From the NCBI GenBank assembly GCA_030373045.1, contig JAUCPW010000060.1, forward strand, positions 1 through 64,000: a DNA stretch of 64,000 nt. The letters run 5' to 3'. A model generated the notes under the pieces. The model made no database searches. It saw only the letters and a program-made list of their open reading frames with translations, and had not been told where the DNA came from. The stretch is from Candidatus Fermentibacter sp. GTDB lineage: Bacteria; Fermentibacterota; Fermentibacteria; Fermentibacterales; Fermentibacteraceae. Positions 25,867 through 34,584 of this stretch are shown here, piece by piece. Position 1 is the stretch's first letter; the number at the start of each line of letters is the position of its first letter. A program made the position numbers and the translations under genes.

Positions 25867-26671
25867 CAGACCCTCCACGCAGTTCGGAGGCAGCCTCCGA
25901 CACAGATTCCGAGCAGCATCCCGCGAGCCGCTCCAGGAAAGCCGCATCCGCTTCCGTGAAGGCCGCCCGCGTGTCGGAGTCGATGTCCAGCTCTCCGACG
26001 AGCCTTCCTTCGCGGAAGACGGGGATCACGATCTCGGATTCGACGGTCGGGCTGCAGGCCAGGTAGCCGGGATCGGCGGAGACGTCGTCGACGAGGATGG
26101 TTCCGAGCGACGACGCGGCGCGCCCGCACACCCCGGCTCCGAACGGGATCCTGACGTGTTCCGTGGGCTTGCCGGAAAAGGGGCCGAGCACCAGGACGCC
26201 CTCTTCCGACGGATCCACGAGGTAGAAACCGACCCAGCCGAACCTCGGATCGGAGGCGTGCAGCAGGTCGCAGACCGCCTGGAGCCTGCCGGCATGCAGT
26301 CCGTGCCGCCTTCCGGGCTCGCCCCCGGGAGGGCGCCGCGACTCCATCCCGTTCCACATGGCGACGGCCCTCCGGAGATGGGGGATGGTGATCGTACCTC
26401 CGATGAGGCAGGCCAGGCCCATGGCCTCCATGACCTCTTCCCCGCTCGCTCCGGTGTCCCTGCAGCCCCCGAGGTGGTATGCCACGCAGTCGTCGCACCG
26501 GAGGGCGAGAGACACCGCGAGGCCTATGATCTCCTTCGTCGCGGCGCCGAGAGCTCCGTCGCCCCAGGCCTGTGCGTCGGCCGAAATCACTCTCTTCGCA
26601 GTCCTGTCGGCGCGCCCGAGCAGGAGCCCGTTCAGCTCCGCCCGGGTCGCGGCGAATTCGTCCCAGTCCAT
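25850..26671 (-). CDS. AhpD-like carboxymuconolactone decarboxylase domain fused to free-methionine-(R)-sulfoxide reductase-type GAF domain
   Basis: A 273-aa two-domain redox protein. Residues about 25-105 are CMD/AhpD-like with the peroxidase motif C59-x2-C62 and H66 (LRCDDCVAYH). Residues about 128-262 match fRMsr (YebR-type GAF): FGWVGFYLVD, GPFSGKP, RIPFGAGVCGRAA, ADPGYLACSP, SEIVIPVF, GELDIDSD. By spacing, C182 and C206 correspond to Cys94 and Cys118 of the E. coli enzyme, and the Cys84 position is His172. So the resolving pair is kept but one Cys is lost. The start ATG has GGAGG four bases upstream. It lies in an oxygen-defence operon, and methionine repair plus peroxide reduction fits. 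Confidence 0.85.
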   Translation of the reverse strand: MDWDEFAATRAELNGLLLGRADRTAKRVISADAQAWGDGALGAATKEIIGLAVSLALRCDDCVAYHLGGCRDTGASGEEVMEAMGLACLIGGTITIPHLRRAVAMWNGMESRRPPGGEPGRRHGLHAGRLQAVCDLLHASDPRFGWVGFYLVDPSEEGVLVLGPFSGKPTEHVRIPFGAGVCGRAASSLGTILVDDVSADPGYLACSPTVESEIVIPVFREGRLVGELDIDSDTRAAFTEADAAFLERLAGCCSESVSEAASELRGGSDERRL

Positions 26672-26716
26672 CGGTCCTCCGCAGGACCCTCCGGCACGGT
26701 CAGGCACCGGTGTCCT

Positions 26717-27205
26717 TCAGCTCCTCGCCCCCAGCTCGCGGTCGAGCATGAAGAGGGCGCCGGTGGAGTCGCCGGCGAGGACGAGCTTCTGTACTATGGA
26801 GTCCGCGTGCGCCTCCTCCTCGACCTGCTCGTCCACGAACCACTTCAGGAAGCTCGCGGAGGCGTGGTCCTTGACCGAGATCGAGAGGTCCATGAGCGTG
26901 TCGATGCGCGCTGTGATGTGCTTCTCGTGGGCGAGAGCGGCCTTGAAAGCCTCGAGGGGGGTCTTCCATTTCGCGGTGGGCTGGGCGATGGCCTTGAGGG
27001 CCACCTTGCCGCCCCTCTCGACGATGAAGGAGAAGAACTTCATCGCGTGGGCGGTCTCCTCCTGGCTCTGGACCCTCATCCACTTCGCGAATCCCGGCAG
27101 GTTCACGGACTCGAACCAGGCCGCCATGGCGAGGTACAGGTAGGCCGAGAAGGCCTCCTCGTTGATCTGGGCGTTGAACTCGTCGAGCACCTTCCTGTCC
27201 ATCAT
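26717..27205 (-). CDS. ftnA: ferritin
   Basis: A 162-aa non-haem ferritin that oxidises and stores iron as a 24-mer cage. Ferroxidase ligands are visible in helix order: Glu in [15 protein letters not shown], the E-x2-H pair in [12 protein letters not shown], Glu in AAWFESVNL and the helix D pair in [13 protein letters not shown]. Length matches bacterial FtnA. The ATG overlaps the desulfoferrodoxin stop (ATGA), with GGAGG upstream; the two products are therefore coupled. Storing iron while superoxide is removed limits Fenton chemistry. Confidence 0.95.
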   Translation of the reverse strand: MMDRKVLDEFNAQINEEAFSAYLYLAMAAWFESVNLPGFAKWMRVQSQEETAHAMKFFSFIVERGGKVALKAIAQPTAKWKTPLEAFKAALAHEKHITARIDTLMDLSISVKDHASASFLKWFVDEQVEEEAHADSIVQKLVLAGDSTGALFMLDRELGARS

Positions 27206-27579
27206 GTCGCACTCCTCCAGAGGCTGTGGATGTTGCAGTACTCACGCGCCGAGAGCCCGGAGGCGACCGGGCCCGGGAAGAAGGCCTCGGGCGCCAGCCC
27301 GGGTGCCAGGTGACGCCTGCACGTGCGACCGTCGGCCACGAGCTCTATCCACTCGATGAAATGGTTCTCGAGCATCGGGTGCGGAACGCTGCCCACCCTG
27401 ACCGTGTACCCTCCGTCGACCCTCTCGATGATGGGAACGTGCTTCTCGACAGAGGAGTCGGCGGTCTGCTCGACCAGGGCGGTCATCGGCTCGCCGCAGC
27501 AGACAAGCGTGCCGCCGCCGTGGTGGAGCATCTCGACGATGTTGCCGCATTTCCCGCACTTGAACACGGTTCCTGTCAT
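27202..27579 (-). CDS. dfx: desulfoferrodoxin (2Fe superoxide reductase)
   Basis: A 125-aa class II superoxide reductase, converting superoxide to hydrogen peroxide without making oxygen. Centre I (desulforedoxin-like Fe-Cys4) ligands are C8, C11, C27 and C28 in the C-x2-C-x15-CC pattern. Centre II ligands are H47, H67, H73, C115 and H118 ([15 protein letters not shown] and YCNIHSLW). All are present. The conserved Lys-Glu near the active site is seen as EKHVP. The start ATG has GGAGG seven bases upstream. First of four oxygen-defence genes read on the minus strand. Confidence 0.97.
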   Translation of the reverse strand: MTGTVFKCGKCGNIVEMLHHGGGTLVCCGEPMTALVEQTADSSVEKHVPIIERVDGGYTVRVGSVPHPMLENHFIEWIELVADGRTCRRHLAPGLAPEAFFPGPVASGLSAREYCNIHSLWRSAT

Positions 27580-27613
27580 GTCAGACCTCCGGGTTCGCGC
27601 CCATGGACCGATA

Positions 27614-29608
27614 CTACAATATCGAGGGCGGGCGGGGCACGCCCGGCGCCCGCGACTTCAGGACGACCAGGGTCACGTCGTCGTCCGGGATGTCGCCGTC
27701 CGGAGGCTCCGAGCCGCTCAGCAGCCTCTCGACGAGCTGATCCGGCGAGGCTCCGGGATGATCCCGGACGAGCGACGCCATCCACTCCAGAGGGTTCTCC
27801 CCGATCCTCTCCAACCTGTCCGACAGCCCGTCGGTGTAGATGACGAGCGTATCTCCCGCTCCCATCGGCACCGTCGCCGATCCGTAGACGGCTCCGGGCG
27901 AGATGCCGAGCACGAGCCCGCCTTCTTCGAGCTCGATCGTCCCCCCTCCGCACGAGATCCCGATCAGGAGCGGGTGGTCGTGGCCGGCGTTGCAGTACTC
28001 GATCGAGCACGAGGAAGGATCGAGCACGGCGCAGAAGAAGGTCACGAAGCGGTCCTCGGGGCATATCCTGCAGAGGAGTCCGTTGAGGGCGGAACACGTC
28101 CCGGCCGGCGGGTAGCCCTCCTCGAGGAGGGTGGTCGCCGATGCGTGCACGGCCGACATCAGGATCGCCGCTCCGGCTCCCTTGCCGGCAACGTCGGCGA
28201 CGAAGATCCCGACCCTGCCGTCCTGCAGACGCGAGATCCCGAAACAGTCGCCCCCCACCTCCCGGGTGGGCCTGCAGACGACCGACGCGCCGAAGGGTGA
28301 GAGATCGGGGACGGGGGCGGAGAGCAGCCCGTCCTGCACGCTCCTCGCTATCTCGATCTCCTCCTGGTATCTCCCCCTCTCGATGTTCTCGGCGAGCAGG
28401 CGCGAATTGAGCATGGCGACGCCGGCGAGCCCTGCGAACGCCTCGACCAGGCCGGTGGACTGCCTCACGAAGGCGAACGGACTCGACGAGACCGCCACCA
28501 GGCTCCCGAGATCGATCCCTCCGGCGCGGATGGGCGTGACCAGCAGGGACCTCGTTCCGAGCCCGGCCGATCCCAGCCTCGCGAGCGGGGAGCCCTTCGG
28601 GAGCCCTGCGAGCACCTGCGTCCCCCGCATGCCCGGGGAGCCCACCATGCCGCTGACTCCGCATCCCGGCAGCCCCTCCACGATCAGATCGGTGCCGCTC
28701 ACCTTCACGATGCTCGACGAGCCGTCCGGATCGAGCAGCTCGACCCACGCCGCGTCGACTCCCGGCAGGCCGCAGGCGAGCCTCGCAACGCTCTCGCAGA
28801 CAGCCTCCGCCCCTGCTCCGGAAAGGATGAGGTCGCCGAGCTCCTGCACCGACCTGAGCCCCCTCCTGAGGCGCTCCATCGCACCCGCGGAGGGGAGCGA
28901 GAGGAGGATCGCGAAGGCGGCAGCCCCCGATATCCCCGAACCCGCGACGGAAAGAGCCGTCGACAGCCCGGAGACCGCCCGGGAGGCTCCGGCCCGGTCC
29001 GCCGAGTCCGCCGCTGCCGCAGAGGCCGCGGCAAGGGCTATGGCGACGGCCATGGCGATCCATCTGCCCCTCGAATCGAGGTAGTGGATCCATCCCGATC
29101 TGAATCCGGCGAGCAGAGCGGCGGCAGCGGCGAGGAACACCACCGGGCCTGTGCCTGCGAAGGATCCGTTCTCTCCCGAGCCTCCTGCGGCCGCCTCACC
29201 GGAGGGGAGCACCGAGAGCAGGATCCCGTCCAGGATCAGGAGCCCGATCAGGATCACGGAGACCGCTCCTGCGAAGCGGGGGCTGTCGGTCATCGAAAGG
29301 GATCTGGCATAGACCAGGAAGAGAACGGACGAGGCGATGGACAGCCCGGTCAGGACACCGGCGGGAATCCGCGCTCCCAGCAGGGAGAAGCCCGAGGATG
29401 CGGCCAGCAGGACGGCTGCGATGGCCAGTCTTGCACCGAGGCTCCTCCGTGCGGGAGTCGCGAGGGTCTGGAAATACAGGAGGGCCGCGGCGAGAGAGGC
29501 CCCGATCCCGGCGGGATCCGGGGAGGCGGTACCGAGTGCTCCGGACAGCGCTGCGAATACCGCCGTCAGCAGGGCGGCAGGGAGCCCCGGAACCCTCGGG
29601 ATGCCCAT
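27614..29608 (-). CDS. membrane PP2C-type serine phosphatase (RsbU/SpoIIE family) with GAF domain
   Basis: A 664-aa signalling protein. The N-terminal third has about 8 hydrophobic helices, followed by a GAF-like sensor (about 255-410, containing [17 protein letters not shown]) and a C-terminal SpoIIE/PP2C domain. The phosphatase motifs are [47 protein letters not shown] and a final [10 protein letters not shown]; the metal aspartates are present. Such phosphatases dephosphorylate anti-anti-sigma factors, but no STAS or RsbW-type kinase gene is nearby. The ATG at 29608 lies just past the hisS stop. Transcribed with hisS and perhaps into the oxygen-defence genes. Confidence 0.9.
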   Translation of the reverse strand: MGIPRVPGLPAALLTAVFAALSGALGTASPDPAGIGASLAAALLYFQTLATPARRSLGARLAIAAVLLAASSGFSLLGARIPAGVLTGLSIASSVLFLVYARSLSMTDSPRFAGAVSVILIGLLILDGILLSVLPSGEAAAGGSGENGSFAGTGPVVFLAAAAALLAGFRSGWIHYLDSRGRWIAMAVAIALAAASAAAADSADRAGASRAVSGLSTALSVAGSGISGAAAFAILLSLPSAGAMERLRRGLRSVQELGDLILSGAGAEAVCESVARLACGLPGVDAAWVELLDPDGSSSIVKVSGTDLIVEGLPGCGVSGMVGSPGMRGTQVLAGLPKGSPLARLGSAGLGTRSLLVTPIRAGGIDLGSLVAVSSSPFAFVRQSTGLVEAFAGLAGVAMLNSRLLAENIERGRYQEEIEIARSVQDGLLSAPVPDLSPFGASVVCRPTREVGGDCFGISRLQDGRVGIFVADVAGKGAGAAILMSAVHASATTLLEEGYPPAGTCSALNGLLCRICPEDRFVTFFCAVLDPSSCSIEYCNAGHDHPLLIGISCGGGTIELEEGGLVLGISPGAVYGSATVPMGAGDTLVIYTDGLSDRLERIGENPLEWMASLVRDHPGASPDQLVERLLSGSEPPDGDIPDDDVTLVVLKSRAPGVPRPPSIL

Positions 29609-29610
29609 GC

Positions 29611-30921
29611 TCAGCCGGAGGCCAGCATGCCGAGGATCCAGCTTGTCAGCGAACCGGACCGGACGCGATGCTCGGTCCCCGACGCCATGTCCTTGACGAG
29701 AGCTTCTCCCGAAGCGACCTCCTCCGGTCCGGCGACGACCACCAGCCTGGCCCCCGCCTTCCCCGCGGCCCTGAACTGCCTCGAGATGCTCCTGCCTTCT
29801 ATCTCCATGACTGTCCTGACGCCGTGCGCCCTGAGGCTCTCGGCCCACGCCAGGGCGGCCGGCGCCTCGGAGGCGGAGTAGACCGCCACGAATACCTGCG
29901 GCCTGCAGCATTCCCCGGGATCGGCGGGCAGGAGCCCGTACGTCTCCAGGAACAGCTTCAGTGTCAGGAGGCCCAGGCCGAAGCCCACTCCCGTCACCGG
30001 CTTCCCGCCGAACAGGCCCACGAGATCGTCGTACCTGCCGCCGCCGCAGATGGCCCGCCTGTTCCCGCTCCCGGTGTCCGAGAGCTCGAAGACCGTGCCG
30101 GTGTAGTAGTCCAGCCCCCTGACCACGGATGCGTCGAACGAGGCGGAGGCAAGCCCGGCGGCTTCGAGCAGCCCGGCGAACTCCTTCATGCGGGCGTAGC
30201 TCCCGGATCCCGATGCAGCGCCGGCCAGCCACTCGTCATCCAGGGACCTCACCGAGGCGAACTTCTCGAGGACCGACGCCTTCTCGTCGCTTCCGAGGAT
30301 TCCTGCGGCATAGGCGAGCCACTCGGGCCTCTGCATCTTGCCGATCCTGTCCACCGCTCCGAGGGCGCTCTGGATCTCTTCCGGAGCGATCCCAACGGCA
30401 CGGAGGACATCCGTTGCGAGGCCGCGCCCCGAGTACCCGATCCGGTAGGTTCCGGGGAGGGCACCGAGGTTCTTCATGATCCTGTCCAGGACCAGCATGA
30501 CCTCGAGGTCGCCCATGGAGCCCGTCTCGCCGAGGATGTCCAGGTTGAACTGCCTGAACTCCCTGACCCTGCCGCGCTGAGGGCGCTCGTACCTGAAGCA
30601 CAGCGGGAAGGACATCCAGCGGACCGGGCTGGGGACCTCGGGGGCCGATGCTATCATCCTGGCGAGGCTGGGAGTCATCTCCGGGCGGAGCACCACCCTC
30701 CTCCCGCCGCGGTCCTCGAAGGAGTACCCCTGCTCCGAGATCAGCCCGCCCCCGGACTTGGCGAGGAAGAGCTCGACGGGTTCGATCGTCGGGCCGTCGT
30801 ACTCCTCGAATCCGTAGGAGCAGGCCGCCTTCCTCACCATCGAGACGATGTAGGCCTCGACGGCCATCTCGGAGGGATAGAGCTGCCTCATCCCGGTCAG
30901 CGGCCTGGTGCTGAGTTCCAT
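29611..30921 (-). CDS. hisS: histidyl-tRNA synthetase
   Basis: A 436-aa class II aminoacyl-tRNA synthetase that charges tRNA-His. Motif 2 FRYERPQRGRVREFRQFN, the histidine-binding motifs GLDYYTGTVFE and GGGRYDDLVGLFG, and motif 3 GVGFGLGLL are present, with a C-terminal anticodon-binding domain (from QVFVAVYSAS). Length is typical. The ATG at 30921 has GGAGG four to five bases upstream; the longer frame start is rejected. Followed by the PP2C phosphatase gene with no gap. Confidence 0.97.
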   Translation of the reverse strand: MELSTRPLTGMRQLYPSEMAVEAYIVSMVRKAACSYGFEEYDGPTIEPVELFLAKSGGGLISEQGYSFEDRGGRRVVLRPEMTPSLARMIASAPEVPSPVRWMSFPLCFRYERPQRGRVREFRQFNLDILGETGSMGDLEVMLVLDRIMKNLGALPGTYRIGYSGRGLATDVLRAVGIAPEEIQSALGAVDRIGKMQRPEWLAYAAGILGSDEKASVLEKFASVRSLDDEWLAGAASGSGSYARMKEFAGLLEAAGLASASFDASVVRGLDYYTGTVFELSDTGSGNRRAICGGGRYDDLVGLFGGKPVTGVGFGLGLLTLKLFLETYGLLPADPGECCRPQVFVAVYSASEAPAALAWAESLRAHGVRTVMEIEGRSISRQFRAAGKAGARLVVVAGPEEVASGEALVKDMASGTEHRVRSGSLTSWILGMLASG

Positions 30922-31050
30922 CGTACCTCCGCTTTGGCACCCGTTCGGTGGCGCATGCGCCGGCCTCCGGGTCCGCCCGGTGCGCGAACCCGCCACGGCT
31001 GCTATCTTACAGAATCGGTGGTTCCGTGAAAACCCGGAAGGAGCTCGACC

Positions 31051-31614
31051 ATGCGTGGATCGCTCCTCTTGATCCTTTCGTGCCTGATCCTGGGCCAGTC
31101 ATCCTGTTCGACCGGCGATGACGCCGCCCCCGCGGGCGATGCCGCGCCACCCCCGCCCGACTCCGCCGGAGGAGCCCGTTCGGTGCAGCGGGAGGGGTTC
31201 CTCCTGTCCTGGACCGTCGAGGGCGCGGAGGCTGTGGTGACCATGAGCGCACCGACGACGGGATGGGTGGCCGCCGGGTTCCACACCGAGGGCGCCATGC
31301 AGAACGCCCAGATAGTCATGGGCTGGGTGGACGGCGATGCGTTCGCCCTGCGCGACGACTTCGGCACGGGCTTCACGACCCATGCCCCGGACACCTCCCT
31401 CGGAGGCTCCGACGACCTCGTGCCGGTGTCGGGCACGGAGGAGGACGGCAGGACTACCATCGTCTTCAGGATGCCGCTGGATTCGGGCGACGTGAACGAC
31501 AGGGTCCTCGTCCCCGGCGAGCCATGCCGCGCCCTCGTCGCCTACGGGAACGACGGAGACGACGACTTCACGTCGTATCACGCCTGGGCGGCGATAGTGG
31601 AGATAGAGATCTGA
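31051..31614 (+). CDS. DOMON-domain lipoprotein
   Basis: A 187-aa protein with a signal peptide ending in a lipobox-like LGQSSC (Cys19), a proline-rich linker and one DOMON domain. DOMON marks are the FLLSWTVEG strand, TGWVAAGFHTEGAMQNAQIV (conserved glycine and Met-x-x-A stretch) and the closing YHAWAAIVEI. DOMON domains bind haem b or sugars; the Met-rich AMQNAQIVMGW segment and a His in the last strand would suit haem, but ligation cannot be proven. Ribosome site AAGGAG precedes the ATG. The gene is divergent from hisS. Confidence 0.75.
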   Translation: MRGSLLLILSCLILGQSSCSTGDDAAPAGDAAPPPPDSAGGARSVQREGFLLSWTVEGAEAVVTMSAPTTGWVAAGFHTEGAMQNAQIVMGWVDGDAFALRDDFGTGFTTHAPDTSLGGSDDLVPVSGTEEDGRTTIVFRMPLDSGDVNDRVLVPGEPCRALVAYGNDGDDDFTSYHAWAAIVEIEI

Positions 31615-31654
31615 CAGGGGCGCCGGGACCATCCCGCCTCCCGCAGGAGGCCGC

Positions 31655-32632
31655 ATGAGACCCCACATGAAGCCCGTGCTGCTCGTGAGCGAATGCCTCG
31701 CAGGCGCGCGATGCAGGTACGACGGCTCATCTGCGGAGGACCCCTTCGTCCTGAGGCTCATGCCGTTCTGCGAGGTCCGAACGGCCTGCCCCGAGGCGGG
31801 GATCGGGCTCGGGGTCACGAGACCGCCGATTCGTCTGGTCTCGGACGGATCGGGCGGGGCGCTTCTAGTGCAGCCGTCCACCGGCAGGGACCTCACTGCC
31901 GCCATGTCGGCGTTCTGCTGGCGGGTCCTGTCGGACCCCGGAAGCCTGGACGGGGCGGTGCTCAAGTCCAGGTCGCCCTCCTGCGGCATCTCCGATGTCA
32001 GGGTCTTCTCCGGCGCCGACGGCCCGGCACGAGACGGCACGGGGCCGGGGATGTTCGGAAGAGCCGTGCTGGAGGCCATGGGCGGCAGGCCCGTCATCCA
32101 CGAGGGCAGGCTGTCGAACCCGAGGCTCCGCGAGCACTTCATGACGTCGCTGTTCACCCTGGCCAGGTTCCGGTCAGCAGAAAGCGAGTGCTCCGAAAGG
32201 CGCTCGCTGGGTCCGCTCGTATCCTTCCACGCCTCCGCCACGCTGCTTCTCTCGGCGTACAGCCGCGAAGAGGGAAGGAGGATGGGCAGGCTCGTAGCAG
32301 ACGGGGGTCCCGGGTCGGTATCCGCCTATGGGGCATCCCTCGTCCGGGCCCTTGCGCGGCCCCTCCGCACGGATCCGGCCGTCGACGCTCTCATGCACGC
32401 CTTCGGCTACTTCAAGCGGGACCTGTCCTCCGCCGAGAAGGCCCTGTTCCTCGACAGCCTCGAGGACTTCGGGGCAGGGAGGACCGCCATGGGGATACCG
32501 GGCTCCCTGATCAGATCATGGACCGTCAGGTTCGGCACCGCCTGTCTCGATGACCAGATCATCTTCGACCCGTACCCCCCGGCCCTCGCCGGCACGGAGG
32601 ATCCGGCCCGCGGGGAGGCCCCTCCGCGATGA
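31655..32632 (+). CDS. TudS-like (DUF523) iron-sulfur desulfurase fused to DUF1722
   Basis: A 325-aa protein. Residues 1 to about 150 are DUF523/TudS, whose three cysteines hold a [4Fe-4S] cluster used to remove sulfur from thiouracil: C14 (SECLAG), C45 (ACPEAG) and C110 (SRSPSCG) are all present. Residues about 190-310 are DUF1722 (YbgA type), with LVSFHASATLLLSAY and the basic segment further on. The fusion is known in other bacteria, often beside photolyase genes as here. The ATG is preceded by GGAGG. Likely role: repair or salvage of thiolated or damaged pyrimidines (inference). Overlaps the photolyase start. Confidence 0.85.
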   Translation: MRPHMKPVLLVSECLAGARCRYDGSSAEDPFVLRLMPFCEVRTACPEAGIGLGVTRPPIRLVSDGSGGALLVQPSTGRDLTAAMSAFCWRVLSDPGSLDGAVLKSRSPSCGISDVRVFSGADGPARDGTGPGMFGRAVLEAMGGRPVIHEGRLSNPRLREHFMTSLFTLARFRSAESECSERRSLGPLVSFHASATLLLSAYSREEGRRMGRLVADGGPGSVSAYGASLVRALARPLRTDPAVDALMHAFGYFKRDLSSAEKALFLDSLEDFGAGRTAMGIPGSLIRSWTVRFGTACLDDQIIFDPYPPALAGTEDPARGEAPPR

Positions 32633-33984
32633 TGGAGGAGAGGGTCCGGCAGGCTTCCTGCACTCCCTCCGCGCGCGGGGCCTCCTGGATCGTGTACTGG
32701 ATGCAGCAGGCCCGTCGGGAGGCCTGCAACCACGCCCTGGAGTACGCGCTGGCGAGGGCGTGGGACATGGGTCTGCCGGCCTTCGTCCTCTTCTGCGTCG
32801 ACCCGTCGTACCCGGGGGCGGGACCCTCGCACTACCGGTTCATGCTGGAGGGTCTCGAGGAGACGGCGGGCGATCTTGCCGCCAGGGGCATCAGGCTCCT
32901 GGTGCGGATCGGCGATCCCGTGGAGGAGCTGGTCGAGGCATGCGGAAGGGCCGCCCTCGCCGTCACCGACGGCGGGCACACCCCCGTCCAGAGGCGGTGG
33001 AGGGCGGAGGCGGCGGCGAGGTGCCCCTGTCCGCTCTACGTGGTGGAGACCGATACGGCCGTGCCACCCGGCATGCTCCACGACCGCATGGCGTGGTCGG
33101 CGGCCGTGGTCCGGAGGAGGATGGAGCCCCTCCTGGAGGGCATGCTCGAACCTCCGCCGAGGCTCGGGGTCGCCATCCCGGGCTTCCTGCCCGACATGCC
33201 GGCGATGAGCCCGCTCGAGGCGCTGGCCCTGCTCCCCGGGCATCCCGGAGCCGGCCCGGCGGGGAGGATCAGGCCCGGTTCCGCCGCAGCCCGGACGGCG
33301 CTCGGGCGCTTCATCGACGAGGACCTCGACGAGTACGGGTCCTCTTCGCGCGATCCGGCGAGGAACTGCGTCTCGGGGCTCTCGCCCTACCTGCACTTCG
33401 GCCAGATATCCCCCGTCGAGGCGGCCCTCGAGATCAGGAATACCGGCAGCCCGGGAGCCGGAGCCTTCCTGGAGCAGCTCCTCGTGCGCCGGGAACTCGC
33501 GGTCAACTTCTGCGCGAGGTCGCCCGCCCCCGGCTCGTGGGGCGCCATTCCGGAATGGGCCAGGAGGACGCTCGGGGAGCATACCGGGGATCCGAGGGAG
33601 TACACGTACACCCTGGAGGAGATGGATGGCGCCCGCACCCACGACGATGCATGGAACGCCGCCCAGAAGGAGCTCGTCACGACCGGCACCATGCACGGAT
33701 ACATGAGGATGTACTGGGGCAAGATGATCCTGGCGTGGACGCCCTCTCCGGAAGAGGCCTTCCGCAGGGCCACCCTGCTCAACGACAGATACGCGCTGGA
33801 CGGGAGGGATCAGAACAGCATGGCGGGCATCGGCTGGTGCTTCGGGCTCCACGACAGGCCGTGGCCCGGGCGCAGGGTCTTCGGTTCCGTCAGGTCCATG
33901 ACGCGCCGGAGCCTGGAGGCGAAGTACGACATCGGCGCCTATGTAGCGAGGATCGAGAGCATCGCGGGGGAGGACATGCGATGA
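32629..33984 (+). CDS. phr: class II CPD photolyase
   Basis: A 451-aa flavoprotein that uses light to split cyclobutane pyrimidine dimers. It follows the class II pattern: IVYWMQQARREACNHALEYA at the start, LSPYLHFGQISP, FLEQLLVRRELAVNFC, YWGKMILAW, LNDRYALDGRDQNSMAGIGW and the terminal FGSVRSMTRRSLEAK. Length is right for class II. The ATG/ATG pair at 32629 and 32632 overlaps the upstream TGA. A light-repair enzyme in an otherwise anaerobic-looking genome suggests periodic exposure at a surface. Confidence 0.95.
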   Translation: MMEERVRQASCTPSARGASWIVYWMQQARREACNHALEYALARAWDMGLPAFVLFCVDPSYPGAGPSHYRFMLEGLEETAGDLAARGIRLLVRIGDPVEELVEACGRAALAVTDGGHTPVQRRWRAEAAARCPCPLYVVETDTAVPPGMLHDRMAWSAAVVRRRMEPLLEGMLEPPPRLGVAIPGFLPDMPAMSPLEALALLPGHPGAGPAGRIRPGSAAARTALGRFIDEDLDEYGSSSRDPARNCVSGLSPYLHFGQISPVEAALEIRNTGSPGAGAFLEQLLVRRELAVNFCARSPAPGSWGAIPEWARRTLGEHTGDPREYTYTLEEMDGARTHDDAWNAAQKELVTTGTMHGYMRMYWGKMILAWTPSPEEAFRRATLLNDRYALDGRDQNSMAGIGWCFGLHDRPWPGRRVFGSVRSMTRRSLEAKYDIGAYVARIESIAGEDMR

Positions 33985-34511
33985 TGAGTGCCGGGGATGC
34001 CGGATTCTCGGCCCTGCCTGCAGGCGGGGTCGTCATGGATCCCTTCGACGGGATAGGCAGGGGCTGGATGCTGGTGACCGGAGGCGCCCCCGGGTCATGG
34101 AACACCATGACGGCGAGCTGGGGCGGGCTGGGGCACCTCTGGAACAGGGACGTCTGCTTCGTGTTCGTGAGGCCGCAGAGGCACACGCGCCGTTTCATGG
34201 ACGGGTCGCGCCTGTTCACTGTGTCGTTCTTCGGGGAGGAGCACCGGGCCGCGCTGGAGTACTGCGGGAGCCATTCCGGCCGCGATGTCGACAAGGCCGC
34301 CATGACCGGGCTCGAGCCCTTCGAACCGGTGCCGGGATGCGTCTCCTTCAGGCAGGCGTCCCTGGTCCTGGCTGCCCGGACGATATACACGCACGACCTG
34401 TCGGCGGAAGGCTTCCTGGACGATGCCCCGCTGAGCCTGTACCCGCACTCGGACTTCCACAGGATGTACGTGGGCGAGATCTCGGCAGCGCTCTCGGGGC
34501 CCGGCCGCTAG
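33981..34511 (+). CDS. flavin reductase-like FMN-binding protein
   Basis: A 176-aa protein of the flavin reductase-like domain family. It shows MLVTGGAPGSWNTMTASWGG (the FMN-phosphate segment), VCFVFVRPQRHTRRFM, FTVSFFG and the later FRQASLVLAAR. Members bind FMN and act as NAD(P)H:flavin reductases or flavoredoxin-like electron carriers. The ATG at 33981 overlaps the photolyase TGA and has GGGGAGG seven bases upstream, so the two are coupled; it may supply reduced flavin. The start may equally be the ATG at 33984. It is followed by 73 bases with no feature before the convergent DUF169 gene. Confidence 0.85.
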   Translation: MMSAGDAGFSALPAGGVVMDPFDGIGRGWMLVTGGAPGSWNTMTASWGGLGHLWNRDVCFVFVRPQRHTRRFMDGSRLFTVSFFGEEHRAALEYCGSHSGRDVDKAAMTGLEPFEPVPGCVSFRQASLVLAARTIYTHDLSAEGFLDDAPLSLYPHSDFHRMYVGEISAALSGPGR

Positions 34512-34584
34512 CCGCCTTCCGCGCGGAGAGAGGCGAGCATGCCGAAGTGCTCCCGCTCCTCCGCCACGAGTTCCCGGAGCCCTG

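Noticed and set aside
27576-29093. Long open frame of about 500 codons on the minus strand in a second frame of the phosphatase gene
   Set aside because: Arginine/glycine/proline-rich composition and no motifs; it is a GC-rich shadow of the PP2C phosphatase gene, which has clear domains.
32550-34511. 653-codon plus-strand frame covering the photolyase region
   Set aside because: Only the final 176 codons (flavin reductase) are real; the earlier part lies in the wrong frame of the photolyase gene.
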